In this document: piece by piece, positions 58,524 through 64,000 of the stretch
How positions within the stretch are numbered: position 1 is the first letter of the stretch
Layout: each line of letters begins with the position of its first letter
Notes under the pieces: model-generated
What the model was told of the DNA's origin: nothing
Seen by the model: only the letters and a program-made list of their open reading frames with translations
Databases searched by the model: none
Assembly (NCBI GenBank): GCA_013180625.2
Contig: SNVD02004904.1
Span: forward strand, 147,241 to 211,240
Reading direction: 5' to 3'
DNA: 64,000 bases
Origin: Boswellia sacra
Taxonomy: Eukaryota > Streptophyta > Magnoliopsida > Sapindales > Burseraceae
Position numbers and translations under genes: made by a program

Positions 58524-59202
58524 TTTATGATGTATGTTGGTTTAAGATGATTCTCTCACCATGTGTTACATGTTTGTAGTTAGGTTTAATTTTCTTATGC
58601 TCACTTATGTCTAACTTTTATACTTTACATCTTATTTGCTTGTTTTTGGGGGTATTAGTTAGTATTTCATTATAACTCTTATCTTCCATACTTATCTTTT
58701 CAAGCTATTTACTTTTACGCATCATTTTGGAAATGGTTGTAATCCTCTCCCCAACTCCTCATGTTTGATGGCAAATGTAACTCTATTCTCCTCTCTCGTT
58801 TTATATATGTATTTACACTGTCTCACTCATATGTAATTAAAAAAGACAAAATTTAGTTATATGCAAAAATGAGTTTAGGATCAAGATGAATAGAATTAAT
58901 GATTTAAAAAGAATAAACCTAGTAGACCTTAATGGAGCTGGACATTGTACGAACGAACTGAAAAGTTTGTATGTAACTTTCCAAACCTAACTCTGAAGGG
59001 GTGATGGGTAGTTAGGTCTAAGAGCAAGGAATCGGTTATTGTCAACCATATTTTTCCTGCAGTTAATTGCTCGAGTGGCGACTCCCTTCAATTCTCTGGA
59101 TCTTGCCTCCGTGGCTTGATCCGATGACCCTATAAGCTTCCTCATAGAACTTAGAAAAGCGGTGTCGAGGTTGCCGCGACTTTAGTGGGATGGAAGCCCT
59201 GT
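58524..59202. repeat. 679-bp repeat, copy B
   Basis: Copy of 47762-48440 in the same orientation. Here GGAAGCCCTGTC is followed by CATAGAGAAG instead of an LTR, so this looks like the uninterrupted site. Confidence 0.9.
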
Positions 59203-60880
59203 CCATAGAGAAGAACTAGTTTTAGCCCTAATCTTTTAAACCATAAAGGCTCCAAACTGTCCTTTTTTCTTGCCTCCAATAGTCTCTTAAACCATTTCCT
59301 CTAAGTTTTCTCTTTAACGAATTATTGAAAAGATAGTTTTTTTTGTCCCAAACTGTAATTTGCGACATGATTTTCAACTTGATGGCAATCAATTTGGGAA
59401 AGTTGTAAATATATGAATTGTAGCTTTGTCTTTTATCTTTCTATAGTCGCCAAAATGGCCTCAATCAAATATTTAAAATAAAAGCGATACCCAAAACACT
59501 GAAGTATGTTTAGAAAATATCTGGAGAGAATCTTGCCAAAGTCATCAAAATGGAAATATTGTTTCTGCATGAAAATCTTCCAAAAATAAGCTCCCACATA
59601 ATATGTAGCATGAATCACTTCCTCAAGTAAAAACTTTTCTCATCTCTAGTGATTACGAAAGAATTTTTTTCAAAACGATAAGTGCTTCAAAGGAAAGACA
59701 ATATTGCTTTATAGAAGAAAAGGAAAGTTGATTTATTAGTTGCCTTGATCTCTAAGTTTAGTTTATTTGACTTCTTCTAAAATAACTTCAAAGCCATGTG
59801 ATCACTCTTCACTAGGAATTCAGCTAGCTTCTCTCTTTAGAGTTAGGAAAAATTGCCAAAATAGAATAGCTAAATTTACTCAAATAAATCAATTCCTACT
59901 CAATTTAGACAAAACAAAAAATAAATCAAGATGTAAACTAAGATGAAATAGATATTTCTATTTATATTTTAGAAAAATTTTTAAATTTAAATATTAAACG
60001 AAATTAGATTATTTATACTTTATTTTAAAAAATAATTCTTAATTTCAAATTAATAAATAGTAAATTTGTGTTTTTCTAAACAAATAAGGGTATAACTGAA
60101 AATTGCAATGCTACATTTTGAAAATCAATTTTCAAAATTTACCTAGAACTAGCTTTTCAAAATTTCTATGGAAAAGACTAGATATTTAGAGAAGTGATTT
60201 TGATAAATTTTATCAAACACTATTTAAGCTAAAGTTTTTCCAGAAATCAGCTTTGAGCTTTTATAATTTGTTTAAGTTTATTGGTTCACAAGTTACTAAA
60301 TGTAAACATAGGATTAACCTCTACACGTCTTTAACAATAAGAGGATAGTTTGACTCAAATATCGACTAAGTTTGGGAATAATAATGTTAGACTTACAACT
60401 TGCATACAATCCAAATTCTATAATATAATGTGATAGTCTACATAACAAAATTCTTTTAGAGATGCAACTTTTCTCATTCTTTTTTGTTCTCCTCTGTGGA
60501 TTCTTGTCATGTAGACTGTCATATCAAGCTGTAGAGTTTGAATTGTATATAGATTATAAGGCTAGCACTACTGGTTTGGGAAATAATGGTGAAACAAAAT
60601 TTGTAATCAATTACCTTGTTACGATTATGTTACTTTTGCATAACCCAATTTAACTTGGGACATTCCAACACCTAAAATCAAATTAAAATCGCTTCTTACA
60701 ATCATTTGCTTCATCAATTCCATTAATTTTGTACAATTCTTTGTGCTCAGCTATAATATAGAAGTGTGTAGCATTAAAAAAGTAATCATATTTTCAAAAA
60801 TATTATTATACTTCTCAAATAATTATTCTTAATCACATCATTTAATATATAATTTTAATGTTTATCTTATTATGACTCAT
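59203..60880. other. AT-rich spacer
   Basis: No gene or clear repeat recognised. The ORF at 60462-60653 is short and without motifs. Confidence 0.5.
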
Positions 60881-62060
60881 AATATGGTTTATGTTATAAG
60901 AATTAAAAGAATATTGTTACTCTAACAAAACTTATTTTCTAAGGTAAATAAGTTTCTCCTTAACTAGAGAGGGGAGATTTTTAGATTCTTAGCAATTAGT
61001 GAGAAGATTTTTTTGGGTCTAATAAAATTTTTTCTTTGCTCTTGGAAGTTTCCCTCATTAAAGAGACTTTTACCACATAATTATCATGCCTATTGGTTTA
61101 TTATTTTTATTTTAGGTTTACATGTAATAAATTCATAATAGTGGTATCAAAGCTCGGTTTAGGGTAGTGGGTGGTTACTTGTATGATTATTTACATGTCA
61201 ATGAAAGTTTTATCAGAAAGATTATAAGTCTATATGGAGTTTGGTTTTTAAAGAGGCTTTTTCCCCACTAACTTTTCCTGGGAATTTTCATAGTATATTT
61301 AATTATACCAACACTTACTACTATTCCGGATTATTCTTCACTTTAAAAGTAAAACAAACGGCAATAAAATTTGAAATAGAAAAGTTCAATAGGAGCAACT
61401 TTGGGTTGTAGAAGTGAAGACAAAGGCTATTTTGAGGAAAAAAAAATTGCTTAGGAGCAATTAGAGCTAGACTGGCAAGTTTAATGATAAGAAATGGGAG
61501 AAGATGGATTGCAAATGTACATATAGCATTGGTAAATGATGTGTTGTTAAGTGTTGTTGAAATGGAAACAACAAAGGAAATTTGGGATATTTTGACAAGT
61601 TTATATGAAATCAAGCCACTAAACAACAAAATCTTCTTAAAAGAAGGCTTTACATACTTAATATGACAAAATCCACCATGAAAACTGAACATATCAACAC
61701 CTTGAAGACTCTATTCTTTCAACTCTCTGCCATTGAGCATAATATCAAGGAGAAAGAACATGTTGAACTTCTACTTCAAAAGTCTACCTAACTTATTTGA
61801 TCACCTCATCGTAAATATGGCTAATGGTGCTATAAAGATGAAACTAGTCTTTGATGATATTGCAATTGTTGCTCTTCAAGAAAAAGTAGACACAAAAGCA
61901 AGGAAGACAGACCATTTACTTCTTGATAAGTAGAGGCCTTATTAGCTACTAGAGGAAGATAAGGGGAATGTGATTCTGGTGGGAGTCATAACAAAAATAA
62001 GTAAAAGTTTAGAAGATATGCAACAAAATAGTAGCCATAAAGCATACTTACAAAAGCAGA
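60881..62060 (+). mobile_element. Decayed Copia 5' end: leader, primer site and gag fragment
   Basis: A primer-site match TGGTATCAAAGCTC lies at 61142. The DNA before it (about 60881-61138) is LTR-like by position. After it, broken frames encode a gag piece: ALVNDVLLSVVEMETTKEIW and LTSLYEIKPLNNKIFLKE (61484-61650), then fragments with NMANGAIKMKLVFDDIAIVAL (about 61810-61880). No pol or 3' LTR was found. Confidence 0.65.
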
Positions 62061-62723
62061 GCAATTCATGCTAATTTCGTGTTATGTAAATATTAAAAAC
62101 TATGAAAGAGGATGAAAATGGAAGAAGATGAAATATAAGGGAGAAAATGTCACTAAGCACTAAAATGTTATTAATGCTTCAAAGCATTACAAACTGAATA
62201 CCTAAACATCGAGACAAAAGACTTATTTATAAACATTTCTGACAAGGCCTTTAACATCATCCAATAGAATATGAGTAGGAAAAATGCATTAAAACTTTTT
62301 CAATTTCTTCCAACCACACAGTTTCTACTCTTACAAACTGTTAGAAAAATATTATTAAATCACCAAATAACACATGCTCAAACAATATTATTTTAAATAT
62401 ATTAAATAACAAAATAAATAACAAACATAAAAACTATAAAAGCAAGTTAGAAAAATCTGGCCTGTGCTATGAGAGGCACGCGTAAAGCGTTGTCTTAAAG
62501 CCAAAGAGTCCTCCCCTTCGTGCGGGTAAAAGATGGTCCTTAAGAACTCCAAGATACAACTCAATAGCTCTCAGCCACTCTCCTCGATGAGCACGATCAC
62601 CAGAAGAATATGAACCAGTCTTACAAGTCGTAGTTGCAAAATTATAGAATTTTGGAATTGAAAATGGAGGACTGATGGCTTTGATGATTGGTCTCTAAAA
62701 ATTGAACCTAAAGACCTCCTTAT
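62061..62723. other. Spacer of unknown origin
   Basis: AT-rich, with a more GC-balanced part at 62460-62640. No motif recognised. Confidence 0.45.
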
Positions 62724-64000
62724 TGATAGGTGTTTATTTATGTATTACTTTTATATCAATTCGTCCATGTTTCTTTGCTATATTCCTTGGTATTTTTATG
62801 TTTTTGTGTGGTTTTGATGTTTGTAGGAGTTTTGGAGCAACTTGCACAAAAATGGAGTAAAACCCTTCATTTTCACCTCTGCTAGTCAGTGATCTTCTCG
62901 GATTTAATTGTATTGATATACAATGAACCCGACGACATATTATATACCGTTGGAAAGCTCTCGAAGTCTATTTTCTGGAGAAATTTACGGTTTATAAATC
63001 CATTCAGTGTACCAAAAGTTCTAATCAAAACAGTGTGAGATGTATAGAAATATAATTCCACAAGTCACTGTAGCATGTATAATACGGGGCACTGTAGCAA
63101 GTCACTGTAGCAGAGTAGTTAAACACATTTTAGGGTTTTATTTTCATAACTTGAAGAGGGGAGAACGTGGTGGAGGCTGATCTGGAATTTCTTTCATCTC
63201 TTGGAGTTCTTGAAGGAGAAAGGAAGCTTGGAAAGAGGAAGAACTACAATCAAAGAGAATTACATCAAATTTGCTAAGTTTTTCCCTTCCCTTTCATTTT
63301 CTGGAATGTCTCCATGTTGTATTGTATTTACCACATTTTTGAACATGTGTAACTGAATCTGAATTGATTGAGGGTGATTTCAAAGCCGTTGATATGGTTT
63401 TTGTGAGTTGATTGTGTAAGAAATTGTTTTCCAATTCTCTAATTTAAGTTGCTTGTAATTTTCCCATATCTAATGCTTATGATTGCTTGCTGATTGTATT
63501 TGGGGTGGCCAACGGAATATAATCTGGTTGTTGTCTATTGCTAGATTAGAAATCTTGATCCGTAATTGTCTTGAATTTCCAATCATTAGAAGCAAAATTG
63601 TGATCAGGATTACATTGGAGAATATGACCTTAAGTAAATAATCCGAGCTTTGTTGGTTTATTGCTTGATCAACTATCTTTCTTATCATAATGCAATCCCA
63701 TTGAATAAACTCAGAGAGCTTGTTCTAGGTTGTTTAATGATAGAGATTAAATAAAGAGCTTGTTTTATTTAACAACAAAGTAAGGAAAGATTGGGATAAC
63801 AGAGCTTGTTGTTTATCTACGGTTGATAACTTCAATGCTGTAATTGGATTACAATTCTATGTTAATTCACAAATTCATATCTTGTGGCAGAGAAAGATCC
63901 CTTAACCAAGTGTCTCTCATTGATCTTTCATTCAAATTAACTTCTGTTTTGTTATTCTTACTTTGCATTCTTATTTCATTTAGTTAATCATTCAACAAAA
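62724..64000 (+). repeat. Gypsy LTR, third copy, cut by the window end
   Basis: TGATAGGTGTTTATTT onward aligns with the solo LTR at 41561-42842. It is not preceded by a polypurine tract, so it is either a solo LTR or a 5' LTR. Confidence 0.9.

Overview
The window is nuclear DNA of a flowering plant, most likely a eudicot. It is AT-rich, has intron-containing genes with plant-type splice sites, a chloroplast-targeted transporter, and Copia and Gypsy LTR retrotransposons of plant lineages; I cannot name the species. Roughly two thirds is recognisable transposable-element DNA. Two host genes look intact, and two more loci are remnants.

Left part (1-20.6 kb): a truncated Copia 3' end (1-1597); a minus-strand mitochondrial-carrier-like remnant (about 1672-2600); a dead copy of a small plant gene (3955-9385) split in its first exon by a nearly full-length Copia (4597-9102, target duplication ATTCT, LTRs about 2% diverged); then an 8.1-kb minus-strand Gypsy (9538-17644, target duplication AAAAC). 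The Gypsy has lost its polymerase core but carries an apparently complete four-coding-exon gene on the opposite strand. Next come a degenerate tandem repeat, a tRNA-Lys(CUU)-like sequence (19053-19125) and the intact partner of the dead gene (19391-20609, 293 aa predicted, CPCG-motif protein of unknown function).

Middle part (20.6-36.3 kb): AT-rich spacer with a pair of Mutator-type MITEs (9-bp target duplications), a second MITE pair, and a TA microsatellite. The one clearly recognisable housekeeping gene is a folate-biopterin transporter (26556-29401, two coding exons, 557 aa). It is followed by a GGCGGA-terminus transposon and a decayed gag flanked by two 420-bp direct repeats.

Right part (36.3-64 kb): a nested retrotransposon cluster. 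An 11-kb Copia of Sirevirus type (36324-47348, target duplication TTTAT) carries an extra ORF after pol and has a 1.4-kb solo LTR (41561-42972) inside its RNase H region. A second large-LTR Copia (48441-55366) lacks reverse transcriptase and RNase H, and its 3' LTR is cut short and joined to the 3' end of a Gypsy (55367-58520). That piece is joined in turn to a near-identical copy (58524-59202) of the 679 bp just left of the second Copia (47762-48440). The remainder holds a decayed Copia leader and gag, and a further LTR running off the window end.

How it fits together: there is no operon-like cooperation. The main stories are duplication and death of one host gene copy, layered insertion of retrotransposons, loss of their coding capacity (many stops look like C-to-T changes), and one rearrangement that resembles a break-repair scar. 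The best candidate for something unusual is the antisense gene inside the Gypsy element, with its own TATA box and a repeat-filled 5' UTR intron. I saw no CRISPR, prokaryotic or organellar system.
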